From: Scedosporium boydii
Lineage: Eukaryota > Ascomycota > Sordariomycetes > Microascales > Microascaceae
Assembly: GCA_002221725.1 (NCBI GenBank)
Contig: NJFT01000072.1
Coordinates: 1-64,000, forward strand
Length of the DNA stretch: 64,000 bases
Direction of reading: 5' to 3'
Below are positions 24,393 through 35,351 of this stretch, piece after piece. Made by a program: the position numbers and the translations under genes. The notes below the pieces were generated by a model. It ran no database searches. It worked only from the letters and a program-made list of their open reading frames with translations, and was not told where the DNA came from. The first letter of the stretch is position 1. Each line of letters opens with the position of its first letter.

Positions 24393-24949
24393 TTATTGAC
24401 CCAACGCTGTCGCGAAAAGCATGCTGTGCAATGATGGGGTATGTAACCATGACGAAAATAGGAAAAGAAAAAGGAAACAGGAAGAGGGAACATGAATGTA
24501 TGCAATGAAATGCAATTGCCATCATAACCGCGGTGGGACTCCTCCTCATGGGCGCCTCATCCCCAAACAATAAAACCTTGACAACCTTGACAACCTTGAC
24601 AGCGCCCGCCAATGCTCATAAGCATGTACATCGTAGAAAATGAATTGGTGAGAAGAGTTCATACGGGTAGGAAAGTTCGTGAGACCTGTGTAAGGGTATC
24701 GAACACGGCCTCCGAGTGCAGTTCATTAACCCATTGTGTATCGGAATAATTCCAGGGCTCGCTTATAAACGCTTGTAACGCCAGCCCATGTCTTCGTAGA
24801 GGGTGGAAAAGATGCTGCTCATTGCTCATAAAAATATATATGCTCCCCTTCAAACGCCGAATAAAGAAATTGGTCATTGTTGAGAGAGTGCGCAGACCGC
24901 TCTGCGTCCAACGCGTCTCACTCTCTGTCTTTAGTATCCACTCATGTTC
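24393..24949. other. Convergent 3' region
   Basis: 3' region between the CMD-family gene and the unknown minus-strand gene. It holds three perfect 9-bp AACCTTGAC repeats (24574-24600) and no gene. Confidence 0.5.
24574..24600 (+). repeat. (AACCTTGAC)3 tandem repeat
   Basis: Three perfect 9-bp units in the 3' region between convergent genes. A small tandem duplication. Confidence 0.8.
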
Positions 24950-25768
24950 TCATGTTGCGTCTGCCTTCGGCGTGTCGCTCGTCGGTGCGATTCTTTGAAG
25001 TCGGACGGTAGATGGTGATGTCGAGGATGGGGATGGCGTCCTAGACATGGCCGTTTCTATTGAAGCGTGCCGTTGCTGCAATTTGGGAGATTTCTGCAGC
25101 TCCTGAACTACACCAAACCAGTTTTGCTTATGGACGCCGGCGGTATCATTATTATGACCGACGGCCTGCGTGGTGAGTCTCCGCAGCAGCGGCTGCTTGG
25201 TGATACCCTCCGTGAGAGCTTTCGCGAGTGCCCGACGCGGAGAACCATTTTCATCGGTGCCATGCAAGACCGCGGACTTCTCAGGGTCCTTTGGCGGCGA
25301 GGCTACGGTCTTCGCTGACATGGTTGTAATAACACCCATGTACAAGACCAAGAAGCGCATACGCAACTGATCGAGCCGTCGAACGCGGTCCTCTAGTGTT
25401 TTCTTTTTCGAGGCCCATAATAACCTCGAGCTGGTACGCAAAACTGGTGTGCCATTTCTGTCAAAGTCGTCCTCCAAAAGCCGGTTAAGCTCTTCCCTTA
25501 AGTCATCGCCGCTCCTCTGGATTTCGCGCAACAGCCGGCTCAACCGTATCTTGTCTTCAAGAACTACCACCTTTCCCACGGCTAAGTCGTAGCTCTCATT
25601 TTCGAGTATGGAGTTTTCGATGGTGTCAAAGAAGGCATTAACTTCTTGCGGTGCTGCTAAGTAAGCCGATGTGGATGTCGTGAGAATCTGGCCGAGGACG
25701 ACGATGCTGAGACAGAGGGCGGTGAGGACGAGGACGATTGTCCAGTCCCGCACGGCGATCTCGGACAT
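24950..25768 (-). CDS. Uncharacterised single-pass membrane protein
   Basis: Single exon, 272 aa. I do not recognise a named family. Residues about 10-31 (WTIVLVLTALCLSIVVLGQI) form a strong transmembrane segment just after a short N-terminus. A charged helical stretch follows (about 70-105, LRREIQ/DDLREELNRLLEDD-type sequence, likely coiled coil), then a weaker hydrophobic patch at about 135-150 (RFLVLYMGVITTM). The last 60 residues are Ser/Thr/Pro-rich with likely disorder. The layout resembles lineage-restricted fungal membrane proteins seen next to housekeeping genes. It is convergent with the CMD-family gene and divergent from BUD32. Confidence 0.7.
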   Translation of the reverse strand: MSEIAVRDWTIVLVLTALCLSIVVLGQILTTSTSAYLAAPQEVNAFFDTIENSILENESYDLAVGKVVVLEDKIRLSRLLREIQRSGDDLREELNRLLEDDFDRNGTPVLRTSSRLLWASKKKTLEDRVRRLDQLRMRFLVLYMGVITTMSAKTVASPPKDPEKSAVLHGTDENGSPRRALAKALTEGITKQPLLRRLTTQAVGHNNDTAGVHKQNWFGVVQELQKSPKLQQRHASIETAMSRTPSPSSTSPSTVRLQRIAPTSDTPKADAT

Positions 25769-27140
25769 GGGTGGCTGGGGTTCTGGCGGTTGAGAATTGG
25801 AGGAGGGGCAGTTGAATGGGAATGGACGGGTCCGGCGGTGTGAGAGCGTTCGGTTCTTCGTATCGTCATATATGCGCCGGGAGGGTCAAAGGATATCGAT
25901 GATGGAATTCCAACAATAATGAGATCGCAAGGAATGCGAAAGGCACATGATTCTTTTCAAACGAAGATTTAAAAATAAAACGATGAAGGAGGAAGAATGC
26001 AGGTTCTCAACGAAGCGAGGTGAGGAGGCGACATGGGGGTCCTTTTTGGTCCGGCCCACCGCCAGCTGCATGCATTGTCGGTCCTATCACTCCATCGTAG
26101 CAGTCTCTTCTTTCCTTCGTTTGCAAAAAGTAGCCGCCACGATATGCAAGTCGCAGTTGCGCTTGACCTGGATACCCTAACCACCCCTGCATCTGCATGA
26201 CCGAAATAGTGTAGTGTGCGAGTTGACCTGGAAGGCGGGAGACGAGTGGCGAGTGGCGGGCGGCGACAGAATCAATCTCAGTCGGGCAGGTGGCCCAGCT
26301 CAACAGGCCGGCACAAACGACGACACCCTACCGCTCCCACCAATACCGCCGAAATCTTCGTCTCGATCTCTGAGCCACCCATGACACCGAGGCCTTCCAA
26401 TCTCGAGAGTGTCCCCGGCATTCCCAATGTCTTACTTGTCAACACCCGTCGTTACAAATCTGCACCACGACTGGCATGCGACTCATTTCTCTACTGAGTA
26501 CTGTCCCAGCTTTCATCCGGGACATCCGACCTCGCCTTTTGTGTCGTCCAATCCTTCTAGACCTTGCTGGCCGAAGAATTTATCACGTACAAAGTCGATG
26601 ACGTCCCATCCGCAAGTGCCTGCCGAGAATGGGTTGACCTGTGGGAACCGCCAGGGCTCGACAATCGATCTGTATGGTCGGTTCGCCCATCAAATGATCC
26701 GCCCTGCATGCCGCTCCCGCACACTTTACTGAAGGGGATTATTATTGTCCCACCTGAAAAACTGACCAAATTGTCTGCCCACATTCTCTGATTCGTAGAA
26801 CCACGCCAGAGGATCTGGTCTTTATAGGCTGTGGTCTCTCAATTCTCGACTGGCTGCCAGGGCAGCTGCCATCGAGACTTGCAGTTTCCATCAAGACGAA
26901 GTTAGTGCCGAGACTTGTGTGACCCCCACTGAAGGGCCATTGGACTGGGGCCTGGGGCTGGTCTTACCCCGCCAAAATGGACCTTGTGTAAATTTCATTG
27001 ATTTGATCAATGTTTGCGCCATGCTGCTTGACACTACACCTCTTTGATCCCTCAAGCTTCAACAGCCTGCTCAACTCATATTGACTCGAGCCTTTCGAGA
27101 TAATATCACAGCTTAATCTCCGATACAGACTACCCTTACA
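25769..27140. other. Divergent intergenic region upstream of BUD32
   Basis: 1.37 kb between divergent starts. Short open frames near 26216-26791 show no known domain and overlap on both strands. No tRNA or repeat found. Confidence 0.45.
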
Positions 27141-27923
27141 ATGGCGACTGACAGCCCAGAGCCGGCCGCTCCAACGACTTTCCCCCTACCCAAACCCCTC
27201 CAATACCCCGCGTCAACCCCACCAACCCTCATCACCCAAGGCGCCGAAGGCCGACTCTATAAGACGACATACCTCCTCCCTTCCATCCCCTGCGCTCTCA
27301 AATACCGACTCCCAAAGCCATACCGCCATCCGCTCCTCGACCAGCGCCTCACGCGCCACCGCATCATCTCCGAGGCCCGAATCCTCGTCAAGTGCCGCCG
27401 CGAAGGCATCGCGGTGCCCGCCGTCTACGCCATCGACGAGAAGTCGGGATGTCTATCGGTCGAATGGATAGAAGGCGACCCCGTCCGCGCGGCGCTGAGT
27501 ACATATCTGCTACAGAACCTCGAGGTCGATGCTAGTGTCGATGCGCACGTCAAGGATCTCATGAGGAGGGTGGGCCGCGCGGTGGGGAGGTTGCACCAGA
27601 CTGGGGTGGTCCATGGGGATCTGACGACGAGTAATATGATGCTACGGGAAGAGAAGGGCGCGGACGCTACGGGAAAGGGAATACTGGATGGCGAGATCGT
27701 GCTGATCGACTTCGGGCTGGCGAGTCAGAGCTTCCAGGATGAGGACCGCGCGGTGGACTTGTACGTTCTTGAAAGGGCCTTTGGGAGCACACATCCACGA
27801 GCTGAGGTCTTGTTCGATGAGCTTCTAGAAGGATACAAGGAGACGTTTAAGCAGGCAAATGTATCCATAAAGAAGCTCGAGGAGGTTAGGCTTCGAGGAA
27901 GGAAGCGAAGCATGATTGGTTAA
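27141..27923 (+). CDS. BUD32: KEOPS complex atypical kinase/ATPase Bud32
   Basis: Single exon, 260 aa, matching the small Bud32/PRPK family. Bud32 is the kinase-fold subunit of KEOPS, which makes the t6A base at position 37 of ANN-decoding tRNAs and also affects telomeres. Visible motifs: the nucleotide-binding start QGAEGRLYKTTYL, the lysine in CALKYRLPKPYRHPLLD, the family signature RLTRHRIISEARILVK, catalytic VVHGDLTTSNMML, metal-binding IDFGLA, and the family-typical C-terminus VRLRGRKRSMIG. There is no activation segment, as expected. It is convergent with the GCL modifier gene (454 bp apart). Confidence 0.97.
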   Translation: MATDSPEPAAPTTFPLPKPLQYPASTPPTLITQGAEGRLYKTTYLLPSIPCALKYRLPKPYRHPLLDQRLTRHRIISEARILVKCRREGIAVPAVYAIDEKSGCLSVEWIEGDPVRAALSTYLLQNLEVDASVDAHVKDLMRRVGRAVGRLHQTGVVHGDLTTSNMMLREEKGADATGKGILDGEIVLIDFGLASQSFQDEDRAVDLYVLERAFGSTHPRAEVLFDELLEGYKETFKQANVSIKKLEEVRLRGRKRSMIG

Positions 27924-28377
27924 GATACCCCAGGGGATTCAAACTTCTATTTACATGTATCCCTGTGTTTGTGAACTCAAGGTTGAAAGACGGCAAGAGA
28001 AAGAGGTGGACAAAGGATGAGACTTGATGATTGAGTTTCATTTCCCAATAATAATCGCGCTCTGCGCGCGGATATGCAAACCATGCACGCATGTAAGTAA
28101 GAGACAGAAGAAAGAAAAAAGGATCCATGGATGCATTCCCTTCATAACAGCCGCCCAGTGTAGAATGACCAATGCAAAGCCCAACGTATCTCGAGACGCA
28201 CAAAATGCCACTGCGTCCTCGTTCAACCTAAGGAATAGGTCCCTTAGAAGAGAAAGGGAGGAAACACTCAAAGACAGAGAGAAACGGAGAAAACAAAGAA
28301 AAAAGAGAGAAAAAAAGAAGCGACAAAAACATGAGACCGCGAAACATGGCAACGTAACAACATGACCCAACTCCGAA
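27924..28377. other. Convergent 3' region, BUD32 / GCL modifier gene
   Basis: Shared 3' region of two convergent genes, purine-rich on the plus strand (28250-28330, AGAAA-type runs). No gene. Confidence 0.5.
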
Positions 28378-29504
28378 TCACCCATCTATAATTTCAGCAC
28401 CGGCAAAGTAACCCTTGTTCTCAATTACACCCCTGTTCTTAACAAAAGCCGTGTACTTCACGACCCATTGAGGTATGATATCGCCTTGCAGGCCGGCGAT
28501 GCCCTCATCCACGTCGGCCAGGACAGAAGCGCCCTGAGGGCCGCGGCCCAAAAGTTCTCTCAGCGTCCCACTTGGAAGGATGTTGGTGCAGTCCGTGTGC
28601 ACATAGAGCTCGATGTTCTCCTCCACGGCGAGCTTCGTAAGAAGCGGGGGCACCTTGCAGCAGTCGCGGATGTTGATCTGATCGACGACGGGTCGAATCG
28701 AAACACGTTTTAGGAAGTTTGTAAGCTTTTCCGAGCCGAACTCGGCTATTCCGAGGCCCCTGATGATGCCTTCTCTGTAGAGTTCCTCGAGGATAGCCCA
28801 CGTAGCGACCTCCTCGTCGAGATTGCCCTGGGTCGCGTTCTTCTTATCGGCCTCCCATTCGCAGTCTCCCTCGAACGACATGCCGGGGAACGACGCGATT
28901 AGGAGATCAATGGTCGCAATGCCGAGCTCCTTGTGCACCAGACTCAGAGCTTCCGTCACATACTGCGCGCGCTCGTGGACGGGAGCATCAGGCAGGAAGA
29001 ACAGCTTAAGAGTGACATCATATTGGCTCCTCTCCTCGTGCAACCCCGCCACGGACCAGCTTATGCGGGGGACATACAGGACTGGTCCGTCGCGTTCTGT
29101 CCAGGCCTCGACCGCGGGTCGTCGGCTCGCGGGAGAGGAATGCGCGTCATTCGACGCACCGTTTGCGCCATTTGTGTTACCGTTCCTACGGTCCGGCGCC
29201 TCGGCGTAATCCTGCTGTGCAGCAAGGAAGTTGCTTCTTAAGGAATTGGTGAGTTCGAGATTGGATCTGAAGGTGCCAGGCTTCCGGATAATGGACGGCC
29301 CTCCCGAGACAATATTTCTATACAAATCACCAATCAGCGATCGTGTGCAGACGGAATCAAGAGGAACTCCAAGCAGGGGTATATTTTTTTTTTTTTTTTT
29401 CCCCGGCGCGACGACTTTCACAAAAGTGACAAGATGGTGGGGTGTTAAGCCACAGGTGGGGGGGGGAGGAGCATATACCCTGTAGACAGGATCAACTTCG
29501 TCAT
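28378..29504 (-). CDS. Glutamate-cysteine ligase regulatory (modifier) subunit
   Basis: Minus-strand exons 29504-29479 and 29317-28378 give 321 aa. The true start is in a 26-nt first exon encoding MTKLILSTG, joined to NIVSGGPSIIRKPGTF; this matches the N-terminus of the family. A longer in-frame reading runs straight through the 161-nt intron without a stop, so automatic calls may keep the intron. The protein has an aldo-keto reductase-like barrel (AIRRS/ATIDLLIASFPGM, EELYREGIIRGLGIAEFGSE, IRPVVDQINIRDCC), as do GCLM proteins, which bind and activate the catalytic subunit in the first step of glutathione synthesis. The intron holds a run of 17 A on the coding strand. Confidence 0.9.
29384..29400 (-). 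repeat. Poly(T)17 tract in GCLM intron
   Basis: Uninterrupted 17-base T run (A on the sense strand of the gene) inside the intron of the GCL modifier gene. Confidence 0.85.
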
Positions 29505-30582
29505 TGTTGATGTGATCCGCGAAAGACACCTTATGGGAGGGGGGAAATGGATGAAGCTGGGGATCTTTCGGATACGTCCTTGCGATTCCAATGCCTGAGG
29601 TTTCGAAGAGACAAGAGGGGGTTTCTTTTTTCAGTCGTCGGGATTTGAAAATGGCAGGCGCGTAGAACGGGAACCTAGAAGAAGCGCAACATAATTATTA
29701 ATATTCTCAAAAATATGTCATCAGCTCGGGCGATAGTTTTCGACCGTTGTAACCCCGGACATCAAGCGAACATACCTCTCACATTCAAGCAACAGGGTGC
29801 GACAACGATGTAAACTCTCGGAGTCAAAGTAAAACGCCGGCACAGGTGAACTATCAAGGTCTCGGGACTTAAACGAGAAGGGGGGTTTAGAAAACAATTA
29901 AAAGGTTCGAAATCGCCGGAGGAAAAAAAAAGTTGTGAGGACAGTAGTGCTGTCTTACCCACCCCGCCGACTCGTTGTGGGGGTCCCTCGAGGGGCAAAT
30001 CGGACGGGATAGCTCGTTGTTTTCAAGAGCCGAAGATTAAATTTGGGTTCCCTACACGCGATAGTGTGCTTTGTAGTTTTTCGGCAGTAGGGTACTCCGT
30101 ATGTAGTTGGGGAGGGGAGTCCAGGTCAAGTTTTAGACTATGATCTTAGCTTCCTGTGCTCTTTCTCCGACCCGACCAAAACTAATCGAAGCCTTGCCAA
30201 ACCTCAGGTCAATCTTGATGGATTCAAATTGATTACATAGAACTAAAATAAGAAAGCCAGGCCCCAAGAGAACGTGTCACTCTTGGAATGCATGGTTATC
30301 CTAACTCCGACGCATGGAAAGCGGCGATGCGCGGCGTGAGGATGGGACGAGGGCGGGTGGGAGGAGATCTGGGATTCTGGAACCGCGGTGCCGGATTGGG
30401 TTGACATGTGTAGACACCTGGCTTTCCTCTGGTTGAGCTGCCCATATTAATTCCAAGCATTTGATCATCACATTACTCACGGACTTCACACATGCCTATC
30501 CCCCACTTGGAGAGGAGACTTTTCAACCCCAATCCAGAACAGCCAAGTTGATACCCACCCAACCCTGACTCCATATTCCACA
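29505..30582. other. Divergent intergenic region, GCLM / AP-1 sigma
   Basis: 1.08 kb between divergent starts, expected to hold both promoters. One TACTCCGTA word at 30093-30101. No gene seen. Confidence 0.5.
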
Positions 30583-31593
30583 ATGGCGATTCAGTAAGGA
30601 TATTCTTCTCAAATATCTGTGTGCTTCGATCCGGTCTAACCGTGGATGATAGCTACTTGATTCTTCTCTCAAGACAGGGCAAAGTCGTACGTGTCCCAAA
30701 CAGTTGCCCCCTTTCATCCGCCTCCCTACCCTCCGAAGGAGCACCAACCTAGGCTCCAGTGATCCGCTGCTAATCTTGAGGACAATTCCAGCGCCTTGCA
30801 AAATGGTTTACCACATTATCACCCAAGGAGAAGGCCAAGATTGTCAAGGATGTATCGCAACTCGTGCTGGCTAGGCGGACGCGGATGTGTAATTTCCTCG
30901 AATATAAAGGTGCGTGGCTTGTTGGCGATCTGAACCACGTGCTCCTCCCAACCGGCCTTCTTTTCTCCCCTCTCTCTCCTGTCCGATCACTCTATCTCGA
31001 GCCTTATCCTCTAACAGAAGGCCCCCGGAACAGATACCAAGATCGTCTATCGTCGATATGCGTCCCTCTTCTTCATCGCCGGCTGCTCGTCGGAAGATAA
31101 CGAACTTATCACACTCGAGATTATCCACCGATACGTAGAGCAAATGGACAAGTACTACGGAAACGTATGCGAACTCGACATCATCTTTTCCTTCACCAAG
31201 GCGTATTACATTCTAGACGAGCTCCTCCTCGCGGGCGAGCTACAGGAGAGCAGCAAGAAGAATGTGCTCCGATGCATATCGCAACAGGACTCTTTAGAAG
31301 ATATGGAGGTATGTTTCTGTGATTGGGGGTTCGAATGCTCTCTGCATCACGCCTCTTCTTATTATTTTCACCCCTTCTTTTCCCCCTGTAGGAGTACAGG
31401 GCTCGTGGATGGTCCCCCACTATTTTCTTTGTCACAACTTTCCTCTTCCTCCTCTCCCCTGGCGAGTACCTCGTGCCACATTCCTCCCCCTAGAGGGCAT
31501 CGCGGTCGGGCCCGAGGGAAGAACATTCCTTTTCGAGACTGACAATTGATATGATCCGTTCAGGTCGAGGATGAGGTCACCAAGATCATGTAA
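30583..31593 (+). CDS. AP-1 clathrin adaptor sigma subunit
   Basis: Exons 30583-30593, 30653-30686, 30792-30909, 31034-31308, 31564-31593 give 155 aa, the usual sigma-adaptin length (yeast Aps1 156). It is the small longin-fold chain of the AP-1 complex that sorts cargo at the trans-Golgi and endosomes. Visible features: [39 protein letters not shown], the stretch [20 protein letters not shown] and [19 protein letters not shown]. Exon 1 is only 11 nt and exon 2 34 nt. The model ends VEDEVTKIM with TAA at 31591-31593. After a further possible intron, a 15-codon frame at 31800-31847 (ASKEVERALKDAGML) would extend the protein but is one base out of phase with a GT...AG join. Confidence 0.92.
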
Positions 31594-34219
31594 TACCCGG
31601 GTTGTTTCTCTGAGCCTCGCCTCAGCCAACTTGTTTCAGAAAGAAAGGAGCGCCCGCCTATTGCTGTTTCTTGAGTCACATCGGAGCTTGATGGTGGATC
31701 CTCTGGCCTGCCATAGTCCCTACGCGCCATATGCGGTTGATGATCGTTGTTGGCTAATGAACTCCATTCCTTTTCTGCTTGGGTTCCATTCAAAAACAGG
31801 CGTCGAAAGAAGTTGAGCGCGCACTGAAAGATGCCGGCATGCTATAACACCAAGCCAACGGAAAGAAATGGAAATGACGTAATGAATATGGCGAAGCTAG
31901 AACAGCGCAGAAACCATCGATACCCAATGACCATCGGAATTCGGATTTTTAAGAGCGTTATCAAGTTTACGAAGGAAAGCACTACACCACGACGGATCGA
32001 CCAACGGGCTCACCATACATATGACCTGCAGTTGCGGATAGGGCAGTCTCGAATTGTCTTCTTCGGGGCGGGGGGACGCGGGGGGAGGAGAAGGACAAGT
32101 CAGAAAGACTTGGGTGAAGGGGGAGAACAACCCAACATGGACAAGCATAATTAGCGGGGGGGCTTGTGTACTTGTATAGTTCTTGGAGGATAGATAAACT
32201 ATCCTCGACTTCTTTTTTTCCTTCCAAGACAAGACAGTCAACAGAGATAAGGACGAGGGCCTATGTGGGATGGATTGGGTGCGGCTGGCTAGCTATAGCT
32301 CACAGCTGGCTCCATGAGCTATAGCTGTTGCTGGCGGTCTCTGGAAATCCCCCACACCTCGTCCTAATATTTCCTTTACCCAATCGTGGTCCTGATCGAC
32401 TGGTGTTTGATCGATTGAGTGTTCCATCAATGAAATTGGCGAGACAATATGCGTGATGGTGCGGACCGCGGAGATCGAAGTATGAACGAACCCTATTCCG
32501 GTCACTGTGCTTCCGAACAACGCGGGATGCCTCAGTCGCCGCAAGATAGCAGTTGAGGATGAGCTTCACCAACACCTTCTTACACGTGTGGCTTTGTGGG
32601 CCGTTTTATTCGTCTAGTGGGATGCTGACATTTCCACCCCCTTTCGACCTGGCGAAGGATCAATTGACGGAACTGGAAGTCGACGAGGAACATGACGCGG
32701 AGGCGGATGCCGAAGGGACCGTGGCACCACATTGACACATTGACTGGACCAGGACGGTGTGGGGATGCATTAGGCCCAAGTTCAATTGTCCAAGATCGAG
32801 TTACGACATTGAAAGTCAAATACGGAGGAAGCCGCGGAGTGTCGGCAAGCCCGCACTGTACCTTGTACCCCGTACTTCGTCCTTCCTCCCCCCACCCGAT
32901 TCGACCCTGCAAGTCACAGTTTCTGAACGCTAAAGACCGAGATCAGGTGCTATATTCAGGAGGGTGTGTGGCCTATTCTACTGGATCAGAGTTAACGGTG
33001 ATGCTTCGCGCTCTGTGTTGCATCATTGCATGTCGCTGTTGACATCGATCATTGATCAATTGATCAATGGCTTTGTTGCCGGCGTTTGAGGGATTCGACT
33101 CTTTTCGCTGAACTTACAGGACCGGCTGGCAACTAATTACACAGGTACTTGCTGGACAATTCCCCTAAGTCCAAACATTGTCTGCTTCAAGGTATTTATG
33201 TACATGTACTGTGTGCTGCACATATTACCATGTGAGAAAGAGGTTCTGGGTACTTGTCTGCCCCTCCTTAGCCATGGTACTGATCTGCTGATCAGCTGTT
33301 ATCAGTGGCAGCTCAACTGAACACGAGGAAAGGCACTGTGGGCTGTGAGGTACACTACTCAATCCTTATCTCAATTACTCTAATTGCGCCTTCATGGTTT
33401 TGTACTCCATACAGTGCGCAGGTGGTCATACTGCCGATGATGGGCTCCGAGAAGTTGCGTCAACACAGCATCTCACTCAAGTTGCTTTGTGTGTCTATCT
33501 ATCTTCAGTGAAGCACAAAAGCCAGCAAGATCAATGGTTGATCTCTAGCTCTATCAGTTGCTAACACGACTGGTTGCCCTTTTACCCCTTTGCTTTTCCC
33601 CTCTTCTTTGCTCTCTCAGACTCCAACCTAACCCTCAAACCTCCGCGACGATCTCACCACTCAGCTGGCTTCAACCAGGTCAGACGGAGCTGGCCATTCT
33701 CACCTGTCACTAATCGCCTGAGAATCCATTGGGCGTTTCACACACCCGGGCTGCTGGGGCTCTCATTTGATCGCTGCCGCCCAGCGCATCCCGACTTGCT
33801 CCGCCAAGCCTTGCTATCGATATATATCTTCGCCGACCCGCAACTCGCCCATTCCTTTCCCCATCTGCATCTCTTCTGCATAGCATCAAGTTCCGCCGAA
33901 ACAACGTCATCTTCCGACAACGCGCGGGCAACCTAAACCTCATCAATCTCTCAACCAGAAACGATTCTTTGGCCGGATCATCATAAACGTCGCTTATCTC
34001 GCATCACGACGGAAAGGCGATAGGTTTACTTCAATTCCCAAATCTGCCGACTTCACCGACCATTTGTTCGAACCCGATTCTTCGGACACCTCTCAGTCTG
34101 CGAGCGAGCGACACAATTCGATTTCCCCGCTCGTTTCGCCCTCCTTCATCCTCTCCCCTCCTGTAGTCAATTCCACTTAATGCCTCCGGTCGGGCGTCGA
34201 AAACAGAACATCCGACACG
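31594..34219. other. Intergenic region, AP-1 sigma / MAF1
   Basis: 2.6 kb with no recognisable gene. The first 250 bp carry the possible sigma tail exon. From about 33550 the plus strand becomes C/T-rich, fitting a long 5' leader of MAF1. Open frames at 32692-33042 and 33574-33936 lack domains. Confidence 0.45.
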
Positions 34220-35351
34220 ATGAAGGTATGCGCGAACACCCGCTTCATTATTCCCGCCTCACCGCGCCCGTGTATTTTTGGTCCCTTTTCCCCGGGGCTG
34301 AAAATGCCTGGGCTTCTCCCAAGTTTGAAGTGAATCCATAGCGCTCAACGGCTCCATTTAGTACCTCCCAGTTCCAGCCTTCGACTCTGTTACGAGTGCG
34401 CTCAATTTCAACACGCCGGACTGCAACGTTACTGGCGGTTGCGATCTCTACACGACGAAATCGACCGGCTCGGATAAGAAGTTATACAAGAATATCAACG
34501 ATGACCTTGACTCCCAACATGCCGAACTCTTAAGACTTGGCGCAAGCCTCTCACCTCCCCAAAAGGCCGCCTGGATGGCCACCTCGCCGAGCCTCTTTTC
34601 GCAACCGAGCGCCTTCGGACCCCTCTCTGAACTAGCGAACCGACGAACCTTTGCCTATCTCATCGCGACGCTGAATGCGTCCCACCCGCACTACGACTTT
34701 TCCAACGTTCTACGACCGGGCGACTTTAAGCGCGAGCGCAGCCTGAGGCGTATCATGGCTAACCTCGATTCGATACTCCAAAATGTGCGTGGTTGCGGAG
34801 ATACCCGCAAAAGCACCGCCGCTGCCAACGCGCCGACCTCGATATGGAGCCAGCACTGCTGGTCACTCATCGACAAGGAGATGCGCCTTGACGAGTGTAC
34901 CATATTCAACTACGAACCCGACGTCGACCCTTTTGAGGATGACGAGAGTGCCATCTGGTCGGTGCACTATTTCTTCTTCAACCGAACTCTTAAGCGCGTC
35001 GCATATCTATATCTTCGCGTCGTCCCGGTCATCAGCTCGCAAAGCCCGATGCTTAACCCCACCGCTATGGGAAAGCGAAGCGCAAGAGCCATGGACCCTG
35101 GCGCGACGAAGCGCGCGAATTATTGGCTTAGTGCGCAAGATGCCGCCGTCGCCGAGACGTATGACGACGAGGAAGAAGAGGACGATGGTTTCTTCTGGAA
35201 TCGGAGAGAAGACGGCGATCTCGTACAGTTTTCGGAAGACGATTACATTGAAGATGACTACGACCTCGAAGATGATGATATGGATTTGGACCACTACAGC
35301 CCCCAAGTCCGCGGCATGAGCGAGGATATCGCGGGAAGGATGGAGCTCTAA
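34220..35351 (+). CDS. MAF1: Repressor of RNA polymerase III, Maf1
   Basis: Exons 34220-34225 and 34362-35351 give 331 aa. The first coding exon is just ATG AAG; it joins to TAC to give the family start MKYLPVPAFDSVTSALNF. Maf1 lowers tRNA and 5S transcription when nutrients fail and is controlled by phosphorylation (TOR, PKA) and nuclear entry. The three conserved parts are visible: the N-terminal A box, the long RTFAYLIATLNASHPHYDF region, and IWSVHYFFFNRTLKRVAYLY (B/C region). The C-terminus is an acidic Asp/Glu run, usual in fungi. A variable insert lies at about 60-110. A tRNA-Leu gene is about 1.4 kb downstream. Confidence 0.96.
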
